Shown here piece after piece: positions 33,972 to 43,039 of a stretch of 64,000 nt of DNA (position 1 is the first letter of the stretch; each line of letters opens with the position of its first letter). A model generated the notes under the pieces. It saw nothing but the letters and a program-made list of their open reading frames with translations. It did no database searches and was not told the DNA's origin. The position numbers and the translations under genes are program-made. Source of the stretch: Flavobacterium chilense (GTDB lineage Bacteria > Bacteroidota > Bacteroidia > Flavobacteriales > Flavobacteriaceae); NCBI RefSeq assembly GCF_001602525.1, contig NZ_LSYT01000008.1, forward strand, positions 186,001 to 250,000, written 5' to 3'.

Positions 33972-35375
33972 ATGAAGAAGTTTATTGCATTTGCAGCAAT
34001 GTTAACACTAGTAATTGGCTGTGGTAAGTCAGGAGACAAAGGTGAGTTGGTCGGTGTTACAGGAGGGAAATGGCATCCTGAAAAGCCTTATGGAATGACA
34101 TTGGTTCCGGGTGGATCTTTTATTATGGGTAAATCAGATGCTGATTTAGCTAATGTAGAAGATGCTCCTACTAAAACAGTAACAGTTCGTTCATTTTATA
34201 TGGATGAAACTGAGATTACAAACAGTGAATATCGCCAGTTTGTGGAGTGGGTAAAAGACTCTACAATGAGAGTTCGTCTTGCTATTTTAGCTGATGAAAC
34301 TGGTCAAAAAAGTACTGGTGACAAAGGCAAAAAAGGCGGTAGCATCGCAGATTATGCATTTAATGACTCAGAGCCGGATAAAATGACAGCTTATGATAAG
34401 TATATGTATGATAACTACTATAGTGTAGGGACAAAAGATGATCCGTATGCTGGTAGAAAATTAAACAAAAAAGTAAAGTTAATTAAAGATACAAAAGCTT
34501 ACCCGGATGAGTATTATGCTGAGGTAATGGATTCTATGTATTTGCCAATTGAAGAATCATACAATGGTTTAAGAACAATTGATGTAAATAAATTAAAATT
34601 CCGTTACTCATGGATGGATATTCAGGCTGCTGCAAAAGCTAAGGTAGGAAAAAGAAAAGACTTCGTTAAAACAGAACAAGTTAATGTTTATCCTGATACA
34701 ACAGTTTGGATTAAAGATTTTGCCTATTCATATAATGAGCCAATGCACAATGATTATTTCTGGCACAAAGCTTATGGAGATTATCCTGTAGTAGGTGTAA
34801 CCTGGAAACAAGCTAAGGCATTCTGTGCTTGGAGAACATTAAATAAAAACAGCTATATCAAGTCTAAGAAAAAAGGACGTGATTTAGTAAACGCATTCAG
34901 ATTACCAACAGAGGCAGAATGGGAGTATGCTGCAAGAGGAGGTCTGGAATCAGCTACTTACCCTTGGGGAGGTCCTTATACTAAAAGTGACAGAGGTTGT
35001 TTCTTAGCAAACTTTAAACCAAGTAGAGGAGATTATGCTGCTGATGAGGCTTTGTATACAGTTGAAGCTAAGTCTTATGAAGTAAATGGTTACGGATTAT
35101 ACAATATGGCAGGAAACGTTTCAGAGTGGACAGATTCAGCTTATAATCCAAATGCTTATGAGTATGTTTCTACAATGAACCCTAGCGTAATTGACGGAAA
35201 CAATCAAAGAAAAGTAGTTCGTGGAGGATCTTGGAAAGATGTTGCTTACTTCCTACAAGTAAGTACTCGTGACCACGAATATGCAGATTCTGCAAGAAGT
35301 TATATTGGTTTCAGAACTGTTCAGGATTACATGGGAACTCAATCAACAGGAAGCAATAAAAAAAGAAGTAAATAA
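33972..35375 (+). CDS. gldK: Gliding/T9SS lipoprotein GldK
   Basis: Outer-membrane-associated lipoprotein that forms the periplasmic ring of the type IX secretion system together with GldN. The signal peptide ends with the lipobox LVIGC (Cys17). The rest has the formylglycine-generating-enzyme fold: GMTLVPGGSFIMG, FYMDETEITNSEYRQFV, FRLPTEAEWEYAARGG, NMAGNVSEWTDS and VVRGGSWKD. The catalytic cysteines of true sulfatase-modifying enzymes are not evident, so the fold is structural here. Length (467) and neighbours gldL, gldM, gldN match the F. johnsoniae locus. Confidence 0.97.
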   Translation: MKKFIAFAAMLTLVIGCGKSGDKGELVGVTGGKWHPEKPYGMTLVPGGSFIMGKSDADLANVEDAPTKTVTVRSFYMDETEITNSEYRQFVEWVKDSTMRVRLAILADETGQKSTGDKGKKGGSIADYAFNDSEPDKMTAYDKYMYDNYYSVGTKDDPYAGRKLNKKVKLIKDTKAYPDEYYAEVMDSMYLPIEESYNGLRTIDVNKLKFRYSWMDIQAAAKAKVGKRKDFVKTEQVNVYPDTTVWIKDFAYSYNEPMHNDYFWHKAYGDYPVVGVTWKQAKAFCAWRTLNKNSYIKSKKKGRDLVNAFRLPTEAEWEYAARGGLESATYPWGGPYTKSDRGCFLANFKPSRGDYAADEALYTVEAKSYEVNGYGLYNMAGNVSEWTDSAYNPNAYEYVSTMNPSVIDGNNQRKVVRGGSWKDVAYFLQVSTRDHEYADSARSYIGFRTVQDYMGTQSTGSNKKRSK

Positions 35376-35435
35376 TTAAAATCAATTCATAACCAAATCA
35401 AATCTATTTAAAATTAAAACCTAAAAAAAAGTATT

Positions 35436-36083
35436 ATGGCATTATTAAGTAAAAAAGCAATGAATTTCGCTTATGGTATGGGAGCGGCAGTAGTAATCGT
35501 TGGAGCTTTATTCAAAATTACTCACTTTGAAATTGGACCATTAACAGGAACTGTGATGTTATCAGTTGGATTGGTGACTGAGGCGTTAATCTTTGCACTT
35601 TCTGCTTTTGAACCAGTTGAAGATGAATTAGACTGGACTCTTGTTTACCCTGAACTAGCTAATGGTCAAGCTAGAAAAAAAGCTGATAAAGTTGAAACTA
35701 CAACTGATGCCCAAGGTTTGTTGTCTCAAAAATTAGACGCTATGTTGAAAGAAGCTAAAATTGACGGTGAATTAATGTCAAGCTTAGGAAATTCTATCAA
35801 AAACTTCGAAGGAGCTGCTAAAGCTATTTCTCCAACAGTAGATTCTATTGCAGGACAAAAGAAATATGCTGAAGAAATGTCTATGGCTGCTGCACAAATG
35901 GAATCATTAAACAGTTTATACAAAGTACAATTAGAAAGTGCTTCAAGAAACGCACAAGCAAACAGTGAAATCGCTGAAAATGCTTCAAAATTAAAAGAAC
36001 AAATGCAATCAATGACTGCTAACATCGCTTCTTTAAACAGCGTTTACGGTGGTATGCTTTCTGCAATGAGTAACAAAGGATAA
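35436..36083 (+). CDS. gldL: T9SS/gliding motor subunit GldL
   Basis: Inner-membrane subunit of the proton-driven GldLM motor that powers type IX secretion and gliding. Two spans fill residues 10-60 (FAYGMGAAVVIVGALFKI; GPLTGTVMLSVGLVTEALIF). The second carries Glu49, the membrane-buried glutamate known to be critical for proton use. The cytoplasmic remainder, to residue 215, is helical and likely coiled coil (EEMSMAAAQMESLNSLYK). The gene lies 60 bases behind gldK and 51 before gldM. Confidence 0.97.
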   Translation: MALLSKKAMNFAYGMGAAVVIVGALFKITHFEIGPLTGTVMLSVGLVTEALIFALSAFEPVEDELDWTLVYPELANGQARKKADKVETTTDAQGLLSQKLDAMLKEAKIDGELMSSLGNSIKNFEGAAKAISPTVDSIAGQKKYAEEMSMAAAQMESLNSLYKVQLESASRNAQANSEIAENASKLKEQMQSMTANIASLNSVYGGMLSAMSNKG

Positions 36084-36134
36084 TTAGTTTTTAACTATTA
36101 TATTAAATTTATTAATAAAGACTAATTAGAAAAA

Positions 36135-37676
36135 ATGGCAGGAGGAAAATTAACCCCTAGACAGAAGATGATTAACCTGATGTATCTGGTTTTCATCGCA
36201 ATGTTGGCAATGAACGTATCAAAAGAAGTTATTTCGGCTTTTGGTTTGATGAATGAAAAATTTGAAGCTGCGAATACAACTTCAGAAACAACAAACGAAG
36301 GTTTATTAACATCTTTAGATCAAAAAGCTGCTGAGGCAAAAGGAGAATTTGCTATTGCTGCAGTTACAGCTCATAAAGTTGAAGCAATCTCAAAAGAATT
36401 TTATACTTACATTGGAACTTTAAAAGCTCAGGCTGTAAAAGGATTTGAAATTGATAAAGAAACTGGAAAAATGCCTTATGAGTCTATGGACAGAGGTGAT
36501 AATATCGATGACTGGTTTACAGGCGATGGTTACACTGCAAAAGGTAATGCTATTATAGCAGCAATCCAAAAGTATAAAACAGATTTAAAAGCTGCCTTAG
36601 GAACTGATAAAAAATATGCTAACATTATAGCAGAAGTTGAAAAGAAATTTGATGTTTCTGATGTAAAAAACAAAGAAGGTATAAAAGAAAAATACTTAGC
36701 TTACCACTTCAAAGGTTTTCCTGCAATTGCATCAGCTGCAAAACTTTCAGCTTGGCAAAATGACGTTCAGAAAACTGAATCTGATGTTTACAATAGTGCT
36801 TTAGGAAAAGCTGCTGTAGCTGCTGCTTCTTACAGTAACTACCAGGCAATCGTAGTTCTTGACAAAAATGCTTATTTCCAGGGAGAAAAAGTAACAGGTA
36901 AAGTAGTTTTAGGTCGTTATGATGAAAACACAAAACCTACATCATTCCAAGGACCTGGACAAATTGTTAACGGACAAGCGGTTATCTCTTTAACTGCTGG
37001 TGGTGTTGGTGAACAAAATATTAATGGACAATTTACTTTCCTTGAGGATGGAAAAAACATTCCACTTAAATTTAAAGGAACTTACGTTGTAGTACCAAGA
37101 CCAAACTCTGCTACTATTTCTGCTGATAAAATGAATGTAGTGTACAGAGGTGTTGTTAACCCTATTTCTGTATCATTCGCTGGTGTTGCTGATAACAAAG
37201 TTGTTGCAAGTGCTCCGGGATTATCTTCAGCTGGTAAACCAGGAAAATATAACATGAGCCCGGGTTCAGGTACAGAAGCTACAATTTCTGTTACAGGAAC
37301 TTTACCAAACGGAGATAAAGTTACAGATAAGAAAACATTTAGAATTAAAGGTATTCCTGGTCCAACAGGAACAATTAGAGGAGAAATGGGTGTTGTTAAA
37401 GGACCTAGATCTAACTTAGAAATTGCTACTATTGGAGCTAAATTACTTGACTTCGATTTTGAAGTTGGTTTAGATGTTGTTGGATTTAATATGAAAATTG
37501 CTGGACAGCCTACAGTTGTTGTTACTGGTAATAAATTAAATGCACAATGCAAACAAGTACTTTCAAGAGCAGGTAAAGGAGATCAGGTTACTATTTCTGA
37601 AATTAAAACTAAACTTGTTGGAGCTGGTAGTTACTTATTACCAAGAACCGCTCCGGTAATTTACGAAATACAATAA
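36135..37676 (+). CDS. gldM: T9SS/gliding motor subunit GldM
   Basis: Partner of GldL: one inner-membrane helix and a long periplasmic shaft that reaches the GldK/GldN ring. The N-terminus MAGGKLTPRQKMINLMYLVF has Arg9, which is thought to face GldL Glu49 in the motor. The hydrophobic helix spans about 12-30. The 480-residue periplasmic part is beta-rich, with domains such as YFQGEKVTGKVVLGRYDEN and VPRPNSATISADKMNVVYRG. Length 513 matches the family. It is placed in the gldKLMN operon. Confidence 0.97.
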   Translation: MAGGKLTPRQKMINLMYLVFIAMLAMNVSKEVISAFGLMNEKFEAANTTSETTNEGLLTSLDQKAAEAKGEFAIAAVTAHKVEAISKEFYTYIGTLKAQAVKGFEIDKETGKMPYESMDRGDNIDDWFTGDGYTAKGNAIIAAIQKYKTDLKAALGTDKKYANIIAEVEKKFDVSDVKNKEGIKEKYLAYHFKGFPAIASAAKLSAWQNDVQKTESDVYNSALGKAAVAAASYSNYQAIVVLDKNAYFQGEKVTGKVVLGRYDENTKPTSFQGPGQIVNGQAVISLTAGGVGEQNINGQFTFLEDGKNIPLKFKGTYVVVPRPNSATISADKMNVVYRGVVNPISVSFAGVADNKVVASAPGLSSAGKPGKYNMSPGSGTEATISVTGTLPNGDKVTDKKTFRIKGIPGPTGTIRGEMGVVKGPRSNLEIATIGAKLLDFDFEVGLDVVGFNMKIAGQPTVVVTGNKLNAQCKQVLSRAGKGDQVTISEIKTKLVGAGSYLLPRTAPVIYEIQ

Positions 37677-37717
37677 TAAAGTAGGTAAACCTACATTCAA
37701 TATCTTATAATGATATC

Positions 37718-38710
37718 ATGATGAAAGTAAGACATTTTTTAATAGCTATTGTTTCTATCGCTGGAGGTTTTTCTTCTTATGCGCAATCTAATTTGCTAAA
37801 TGCGAAAACACCTGCTCAGATAGGACTTAAAACTCCTGCGCAACTTATCTCAGATAATGATAAGCCCTTAGCTTATGGTTATGTAGACGATAGAGATATC
37901 TTGATGGGAAAAACTACTTGGGAAATCATTGATTTAAATGAAAAAATCAACTTTCCAATGTATTTTCCGGTAGATACGGCTAATATTGGTTCTGACAGAC
38001 GTTCACTTTATGACGTTTTGACGAAAGCTGTTAAAAACGGCAAAATAACTGAAGTTTACAGCGACAGTTATTTCAATACTAAAAAATCTTTGAAAGACAT
38101 TCAAGGTGCATTATCTCGTATTGATACAACAGATGCTGGTAGAGAGTTAATTAACCAATATCCGGATGACTATAAATCACGTGTAGTGAAGAAAAAAGTA
38201 GTTACTGGGACGGGTAAAAATAAGAAAGTTTCTTATGTTGAGGAAACTGTTGGACCAACAAGAACGGTTCCTGCTGAGTATATCCTGAAACAAGATTTAA
38301 CTTCGGCTGATGTTACACAATATAAAATAAAAGGATACTGGTATTTTGACAAACGTCAAAGTGAACTAAAATATCGTTTACTTGGTCTTTGTCCTGTAAC
38401 TCCGGATGTTTACACAATGAATAGTGACGAGAAAGATTATATTGAGTTATTCTGGGTTTTCTTCCCTAATGCAAGAGAAGCATTACATGAAGCAAAAGCT
38501 TTTAACGACAATAACTCTGCACTTCCAATTTCATTCGATCAGATCTTAAATTCAAGACGTTTTAATGCAGTTGTTTATAAAGAAGAAAACTTGTACGGAG
38601 ATCGTGAGATTAAAGATTACATGAAAGACAACGCACAAAACCAATTGTTAGAATCTGAAAGAGTAAAAGAGAAGATTCGTAACTTCGAACAAGATATGTG
38701 GAACTACTAA
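37718..38710 (+). CDS. gldN: T9SS/gliding protein GldN
   Basis: Periplasmic protein that builds the T9SS ring with GldK. The signal peptide is MMKVRHFLIAIVSIAGGFSSYA, cut before QSNLLNAK; two adjacent ATG codons could start it. The mature part has the family text LAYGYVDDRDILMGKTTWE, NPMYFPVDTAN-like PMYFPVDTANIG, SRIDTTDAGRELINQYPDDY and IELFWVFFPNAREALHEAK. It ends FEQDMWNY. A terminator follows, so the gldKLMN operon may end here, before the gldO copy. Confidence 0.96.
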   Translation: MMKVRHFLIAIVSIAGGFSSYAQSNLLNAKTPAQIGLKTPAQLISDNDKPLAYGYVDDRDILMGKTTWEIIDLNEKINFPMYFPVDTANIGSDRRSLYDVLTKAVKNGKITEVYSDSYFNTKKSLKDIQGALSRIDTTDAGRELINQYPDDYKSRVVKKKVVTGTGKNKKVSYVEETVGPTRTVPAEYILKQDLTSADVTQYKIKGYWYFDKRQSELKYRLLGLCPVTPDVYTMNSDEKDYIELFWVFFPNAREALHEAKAFNDNNSALPISFDQILNSRRFNAVVYKEENLYGDREIKDYMKDNAQNQLLESERVKEKIRNFEQDMWNY

Positions 38711-38728
38711 GTATCTAAATTACATTAT

Positions 38729-38766
38729 AAAAAAAACTCTTATAGCTTATGCTTTAAGAGTTTTTT
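38729..38766 (+). terminator. Terminator between gldN and gldO
   Basis: AAAAACTCTTA...TAAGAGTTTTT with a loop of about 14 bases, followed by TTTCTTTT. The sequence from the gldN stop to this hairpin resembles that behind gldO, which suggests that it was copied along with the gene. Confidence 0.75.
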
Positions 38767-38907
38767 CTTTTATATGGATGTTATTAACTCAATGCTTTTG
38801 CACTGCGGGTTTTAATTAAACTTGCTTTTAATTTATTTTTCTTCTCATGTAAGAAAAATAACAATTTTCTATGTAAATTTACGTTATGATATCTAAATGA
38901 TGAGATT

Positions 38908-39900
38908 ATGATGCAATTGAGAAGATTTTTAGTAGTTATTGTTTTTATTATAGGAGGTGTTTCATGTTATGCACAGCCTAATTTACTTAATGCCAAAACG
39001 GCTGCCCAAATTGGGCTGAAGTCTCCGGGAAGGGAGATTTCTGATAATGATAAGCCTCTGGCTTATGGTTATGTAGATGATCGTGATATTCTGATGGGAA
39101 AAACTACATGGGAGATTATTGATCTAAATGAAAAGATTAACTTTCCGTTGTATTATCCGGTTGATACGGCTAATATTGGAAAAGACAGGCGCTCGCTTTA
39201 CGATGTTTTGACTAAAGCTATAAAACAGGGAAAAATAACAGAAGTATATGCGGACAGTTATTTTAATACTAAAAAGTCAATGAAAGATATTCAGGGTGGA
39301 TTATCCAGAATTGATACTACTGATGCCGGTAGAGAACTTATTAATCAATACCCTGATGATTACAGGACGCATGTTGTAAAGAAGAAAGTAGTAACTGGTA
39401 CAGGCAAAAATAAAAAAGTTACCTATGTAGATCAAACTGTTGGACCTACAAGAACTGTTCCGGCAGAATATATTTTAAAGCAAGATCTTACTGCTGCCGA
39501 TGTTACACAATATAAAATAAAAGGCTACTGGTATTTTGATAAACGTCAAGGGGAATTAAAGTATCGCTTATTGGGAATTTGCCCCGTAACGCCGGATGTT
39601 TATACCATGAATAGTGACGAAAAGGATTATATTGAATTGTTTTGGGTTTTCTTTCCCAATGCACGGGAGGTTTTAAATCAGGCAAAGGCTTTTAACGACA
39701 GCAATTCGGCAATGCCTTTTTCATTCGATCAGGTTTTAAATTCAAGACGTTTCAACGCGATAATTTATAAAGAAGAAAACATGTATGGTGATCGTGAAAT
39801 TAAGGCTTACATGAAAGATAACGCACAAAACCAATTATTAGAATCTGAAAGGGTAAAAGAGAAGATTCGTAACTTCGAAGAAGATATGTGGAACTACTAA
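38908..39900 (+). CDS. gldO: GldN paralogue GldO
   Basis: A 330-residue protein equal in length to GldN and nearly identical over most of the mature part (YGYVDDRDILMGKTTWEIID is the same in both). Differences cluster in the signal peptide, in the first mature residues (AQPNLLNAKTAAQIGL against the GldN version) and at scattered conservative sites. In F. johnsoniae, GldO can partly replace GldN. The gene has its own 197-base upstream region and its own terminator, so it may be expressed separately. Codon choice differs at many synonymous positions, so the duplication is old. Confidence 0.93.
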   Translation: MMQLRRFLVVIVFIIGGVSCYAQPNLLNAKTAAQIGLKSPGREISDNDKPLAYGYVDDRDILMGKTTWEIIDLNEKINFPLYYPVDTANIGKDRRSLYDVLTKAIKQGKITEVYADSYFNTKKSMKDIQGGLSRIDTTDAGRELINQYPDDYRTHVVKKKVVTGTGKNKKVTYVDQTVGPTRTVPAEYILKQDLTAADVTQYKIKGYWYFDKRQGELKYRLLGICPVTPDVYTMNSDEKDYIELFWVFFPNAREVLNQAKAFNDSNSAMPFSFDQVLNSRRFNAIIYKEENMYGDREIKAYMKDNAQNQLLESERVKEKIRNFEEDMWNY

Positions 39901-39921
39901 GTTTCTAAATTACATTTTAAG

Positions 39922-39957
39922 CAAAACTCTTACTACCTTTGTAATAAGAGTTTTTTT
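39922..39957 (+). terminator. Terminator behind gldO
   Basis: AAAACTCTTA/TAAGAGTTTT stem followed by TTTTTTT. The loop contains TACCTTTG (39934-39941), an exact -7 box, which could serve the FAD oxidoreductase gene that starts at 39978. Confidence 0.8.
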
Positions 39958-39977
39958 ATTTTACCTATCATACAACA

Positions 39978-41036
39978 ATGCTTGATTATTTAATTGTCGG
40001 ATCCGGATTAGCCGGAATTTCATTTGCTGAAATTGCCCTTAAAAACAATAAATCTATTTTAGTAATAGACAACAAATCCCAAAATTCTTCAAGAATAGCC
40101 GGAGGTTTGTATAATCCTGTTATCCTAAAAAGATTTAGTGAGGTTTGGAATGCGCAAGAACAACTGGTTTTGATGAATGAATTCTACAATCAGATAGAAG
40201 CTAAATTACAAACGAAGTTTAATTTTAAACTGCCTATTTTAAGAAAATTCTTTTCAATAGAAGAACAAAATAATTGGTTTGCGGCTTCGGATAAGAAAAA
40301 TTTAGCTCCGTTTTTAGCTACAAAATTAATCTCCAAAAAATATAATAGCATAGATTCTCCATATGATTATGGAGAAGTTTTGCACACAGGTTATGTTGAT
40401 ACAGCTTTATTGCTGGATCATTATAAGCAATACCTTCTGGATAATGATTGGTTAGTAGAAGAATCTTTTGATAGCAGTTTAATTGAATTTTTTGATTTCG
40501 GAATTCAATATAAAAATATCAAAGCACGTCACATTATTTTTGCAGAAGGCTTTGGCCTACATAAAAATCCTTTCTTTAATTATTTGCCTTTAGATGGTAC
40601 AAAAGGAGAGTTATTTATCATAAAAGCTCCTGATCTTGATATTGATGTTATCGTGAATACAAGTGTTTTCATATTGCCATTAGGTGATAATTTGTTCAAG
40701 GTAGGAGCAACCTATAATTGGCAGGATAAAACAGACTTGCCAACCGAAGAAGGAAAGCAGGAACTGTTAGAGCGTATAAAAGAAATTATAACCTGTGATT
40801 TCGAAATTGTAAAACATTTTGCAGGAGTTCGGCCAACAGTAAAAGACAGAAGGCCTTTATTAGGAACTCATTATGAACGCAAATCACTTCATATTCTTAA
40901 TGGTTTAGGAACACGTGGTGTGATGCTTGGTCCTGCAATGGCTCAGGAATTATTTGATTTTATAGAAAAAGAAACGCCTTTAAGTCCTGAGGTGAATATT
41001 CAAAGGTTTCATAAAAAGTATCTAAAAAGTATCTAA
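39978..41036 (+). CDS. FAD-dependent oxidoreductase (DAO family)
   Basis: A 352-residue flavoprotein of the D-amino-acid/glycine-oxidase superfamily. The N-terminal Rossmann motif is LIVGSGLAGISFAEIAL (GxGxxG at 8-13) followed by the acidic end of strand two (ILVIDNK) and SRIAGGLYNPVILKR. The C-terminal FAD contact is GVRPTVKDRRPLLGTH, then ILNGLGTRGVMLGPAMAQEL. Substrate unknown. Related bacterial genes act in amine oxidation or tRNA wobble modification (MnmC-type), but no methyltransferase domain is attached here. The last codons are a short tandem repeat (AAGTATCTAAA). Confidence 0.88.
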   Translation: MLDYLIVGSGLAGISFAEIALKNNKSILVIDNKSQNSSRIAGGLYNPVILKRFSEVWNAQEQLVLMNEFYNQIEAKLQTKFNFKLPILRKFFSIEEQNNWFAASDKKNLAPFLATKLISKKYNSIDSPYDYGEVLHTGYVDTALLLDHYKQYLLDNDWLVEESFDSSLIEFFDFGIQYKNIKARHIIFAEGFGLHKNPFFNYLPLDGTKGELFIIKAPDLDIDVIVNTSVFILPLGDNLFKVGATYNWQDKTDLPTEEGKQELLERIKEIITCDFEIVKHFAGVRPTVKDRRPLLGTHYERKSLHILNGLGTRGVMLGPAMAQELFDFIEKETPLSPEVNIQRFHKKYLKSI

Positions 41037-41042
41037 AAAGTA

Positions 41043-41426
41043 TTATTTCTGACCGGCATTAGGATCATAAGAAACAAACATATTGATATATAAATTTCTT
41101 GATAGTCGTAAAACAAAAGGAAATAACAGGATTAACGTAATGACTATTGCGATAAACGATTGTTCTATACTTGCTCCAAAAAAGACAAACGACACAATAA
41201 AGGCTGCAATTCCAACAGCAACATTTAATCCGTAACTTACATACATTGCACCATAAAAGAAAGAAGGTTCAATTTGATACTTTAGTCCGCAATGACTGCA
41301 GTTTTCATTCATTTTTAGCACTTTTGTCAAATGAAGCGGATTTTGGTCTGAATACATGCTTTCTTTTTGACATCTTGGGCAGCTTCCTGTAAAAATACTA
41401 TTTAGTTTAGATCCTTTTTTGAACAT
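41043..41426 (-). CDS. DUF983 membrane protein
   Basis: A 127-residue protein of the DUF983 family. The N-terminus has two CxxC motifs (CPRCQKES and CSHCGLKY), probably a zinc ribbon on the cytoplasmic face. EPSFFYGAMYVSYGLNVAVG begins the first of two spans (about 60-80 and 87-105). The function of the family is unknown. It converges with the FAD oxidoreductase gene, only six bases apart, and is divergent from the Ter cluster. Confidence 0.9.
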   Translation of the reverse strand: MFKKGSKLNSIFTGSCPRCQKESMYSDQNPLHLTKVLKMNENCSHCGLKYQIEPSFFYGAMYVSYGLNVAVGIAAFIVSFVFFGASIEQSFIAIVITLILLFPFVLRLSRNLYINMFVSYDPNAGQK

Positions 41427-41724
41427 TATGATGAGTATTATTTAATATCGTATCGAAGATTTTTTTCTTTTTTGGGTAACAATTTCTTTTTGTATTAATG
41501 AAATTGTTGGTTATAAATCTTACAAAGCAGATGAGATACAAATATACTTATTTGTTGTAACTCTAATTCGAAAAAGCATTAGAGTTTTTGTTTTTCTTGT
41601 ATTTTTTTTGCCTGAAATCATCAATTTGTTAATAAATATTTCTGCTTTTACGGAAACCCTCATTTTTACTTAGTTTGCTTTTTTGTATCATTGTATAATT
41701 TAAAATTTTATAAGAATTATTATA
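41427..41724. promoter_or_regulatory. Leader region of the Ter cluster
   Basis: This gap must hold the promoters of both the DUF983 gene and the Ter cluster. It contains the hairpin AACAATTTC...GAAATTGTT (41478-41508) and the terminator-like hairpin at 41559-41596. CTTAGTTTGC near 41670, one base short of the TAnnTTTG box, is the best -7 candidate downstream of that hairpin. No open frame is convincing. Confidence 0.4.
41559..41596 (+). terminator. Plus-strand terminator-like hairpin upstream of terD
   Basis: AACTCTAAT-tcgaaaaagc-ATTAGAGTT is followed by TTTGTTTTTC on the plus strand. No plus-strand gene ends nearby, since the last one stops at 41036 and a minus-strand gene lies between. It therefore either ends a short non-coding transcript or acts as an attenuator in a long Ter leader. 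Confidence 0.6.
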
Positions 41725-42300
41725 ATGGCAATAAATTTACAAAAAGGACAAAAAATTGATATTGGATTGTCCAAAATTTCTGTAGGCTTAGGCTGGGATC
41801 CTAATGAAGGAACCGGGCATGAATTTGATTTGGATGCTTCTGCTATAATGATAAATGGTGACCGTAAACTTTTGGGAGAAAATTACTTTGTTTTTTACAA
41901 CAATTTAACGTCTCCTGATGGTGCATTAGAACATACCGGAGATGACCCGACCGGAGGGAATAGTGATGGAGACGATGATGAGGCTATAAAAGTAGATTTA
42001 AGTAAGATTGATGCCAACGTAAAAGAAATTCTTTTTGTGGTTACTATTGAAGATTTTGAAAGGAGAAGACAAAATTTTGGTCAGGTTAGAAACTCTTATA
42101 TTAGAATTGTTGATGATGCCAACGGTCAGGAAATTGCTAAATATGAACTAGATGAAGATTTTTCAGTAGAAACAGGTGTTGAGTTTGGAAGATTGTACAA
42201 ACGCAATGATCAATGGAGATTTGAAGCTTCCGGGATTGGATATAAAGCTGATTTAGGGTTCTTTCTTGAAAAATATTATTCAGGAGAAATAATAAAGTAA
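41725..42300 (+). CDS. TerD family protein (copy 1)
   Basis: First gene of the Ter cluster, 191 residues. TerD proteins are calcium-binding beta-sandwich proteins linked to tellurite, phage, colicin and other surface stress. The family motifs are clear: MAINLQKGQK start, VGLGWDPNEG (20-29), FDLDASA (34-40), HTGDDPTGGNSDGDDDEAI (70-88, the acidic calcium site) and NFGQVRNSYIRIVDD. It is cytoplasmic by sequence. It ends with a C-terminal tail (EKYYSGEIIK) not shared with copies 2 and 4. Confidence 0.95.
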   Translation: MAINLQKGQKIDIGLSKISVGLGWDPNEGTGHEFDLDASAIMINGDRKLLGENYFVFYNNLTSPDGALEHTGDDPTGGNSDGDDDEAIKVDLSKIDANVKEILFVVTIEDFERRRQNFGQVRNSYIRIVDDANGQEIAKYELDEDFSVETGVEFGRLYKRNDQWRFEASGIGYKADLGFFLEKYYSGEIIK

Positions 42301-42371
42301 AACCAACTGAATTAAAGTTGTACTATTATACACATTCGAAACAATAATGTTTCAGTATTTAAAAGCATATT

Positions 42372-43037
42372 TTGGAATTAAATTACAAAAATCACAACCA
42401 TTTTTCTTTTGATCTATGGTTAACATTAATAAGATCCAATCCGGAATTTAAACGAAAGAGGAATCTATTGTTTAAAGATTTTTTTGAAATAAACGCATCT
42501 ATTGAAAAGGTAACTGAGGTAGTACGATATTATGATGTTTTGTGCAATAATATTAACGAAAAAACAGGATTAAATTTAAGCACATACGAGATTTATTACC
42601 TAATTTTAGGTGCCCTCGAAGTAAATTTAGAATCAAACGGTTTAGAAAGATTAGCCGCGTTTTATGATGAGACAGAAGCTTTATTTTTTAATAATAAACC
42701 CGAATTGATTTTCCCGGATATTAAACTTCAGTTTGAAGAGATAGTAGCAGAAGGAAAATCAATTAATATATTGAGCAATACCGGATTCATCAAAGGAAAA
42801 AGTTTAAGAAAGCTGATCTCCTATTATGAATTGACAGATTTTATTTCCTTTCAGATTTATTCTGACGAAGTAGGATTTTCAAAACCAAATAAAGAAATTT
42901 TTCAGCTGGTTTTTGATCAGGTAAAAGAATCAAAAAAAATACCAAAAAACGAAGTACTGCATATTGGAGATAATAGTATTGCAGATTATAACGGCGCAAT
43001 CAATTTTGGATTTGAAGCGCATCTATTAAAAAATTAA
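42372..43037 (+). CDS. HAD-family hydrolase of the Ter cluster
   Basis: A 221-residue HAD phosphatase-like protein. Motif I is FDLWLTL: the nucleophile Asp14 is present, Trp16 replaces the usual second aspartate (as Tyr does in the haloacid dehalogenase-type DxYGT variant), and Thr18 is kept. Motif II is INILSNTGF, with the serine/threonine position intact. Motif III lysine is in GFSKPNKEIF. Motif IV is HIGDNSIADYNGA. Only TTG fits as start, since no ATG precedes motif I. HAD proteins occur with phosphoribosyltransferases in the metabolite module of Ter clusters. The next gene begins two bases behind it. Confidence 0.88.
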   Translation: MELNYKNHNHFSFDLWLTLIRSNPEFKRKRNLLFKDFFEINASIEKVTEVVRYYDVLCNNINEKTGLNLSTYEIYYLILGALEVNLESNGLERLAAFYDETEALFFNNKPELIFPDIKLQFEEIVAEGKSINILSNTGFIKGKSLRKLISYYELTDFISFQIYSDEVGFSKPNKEIFQLVFDQVKESKKIPKNEVLHIGDNSIADYNGAINFGFEAHLLKN

Positions 43038-43039
43038 AA

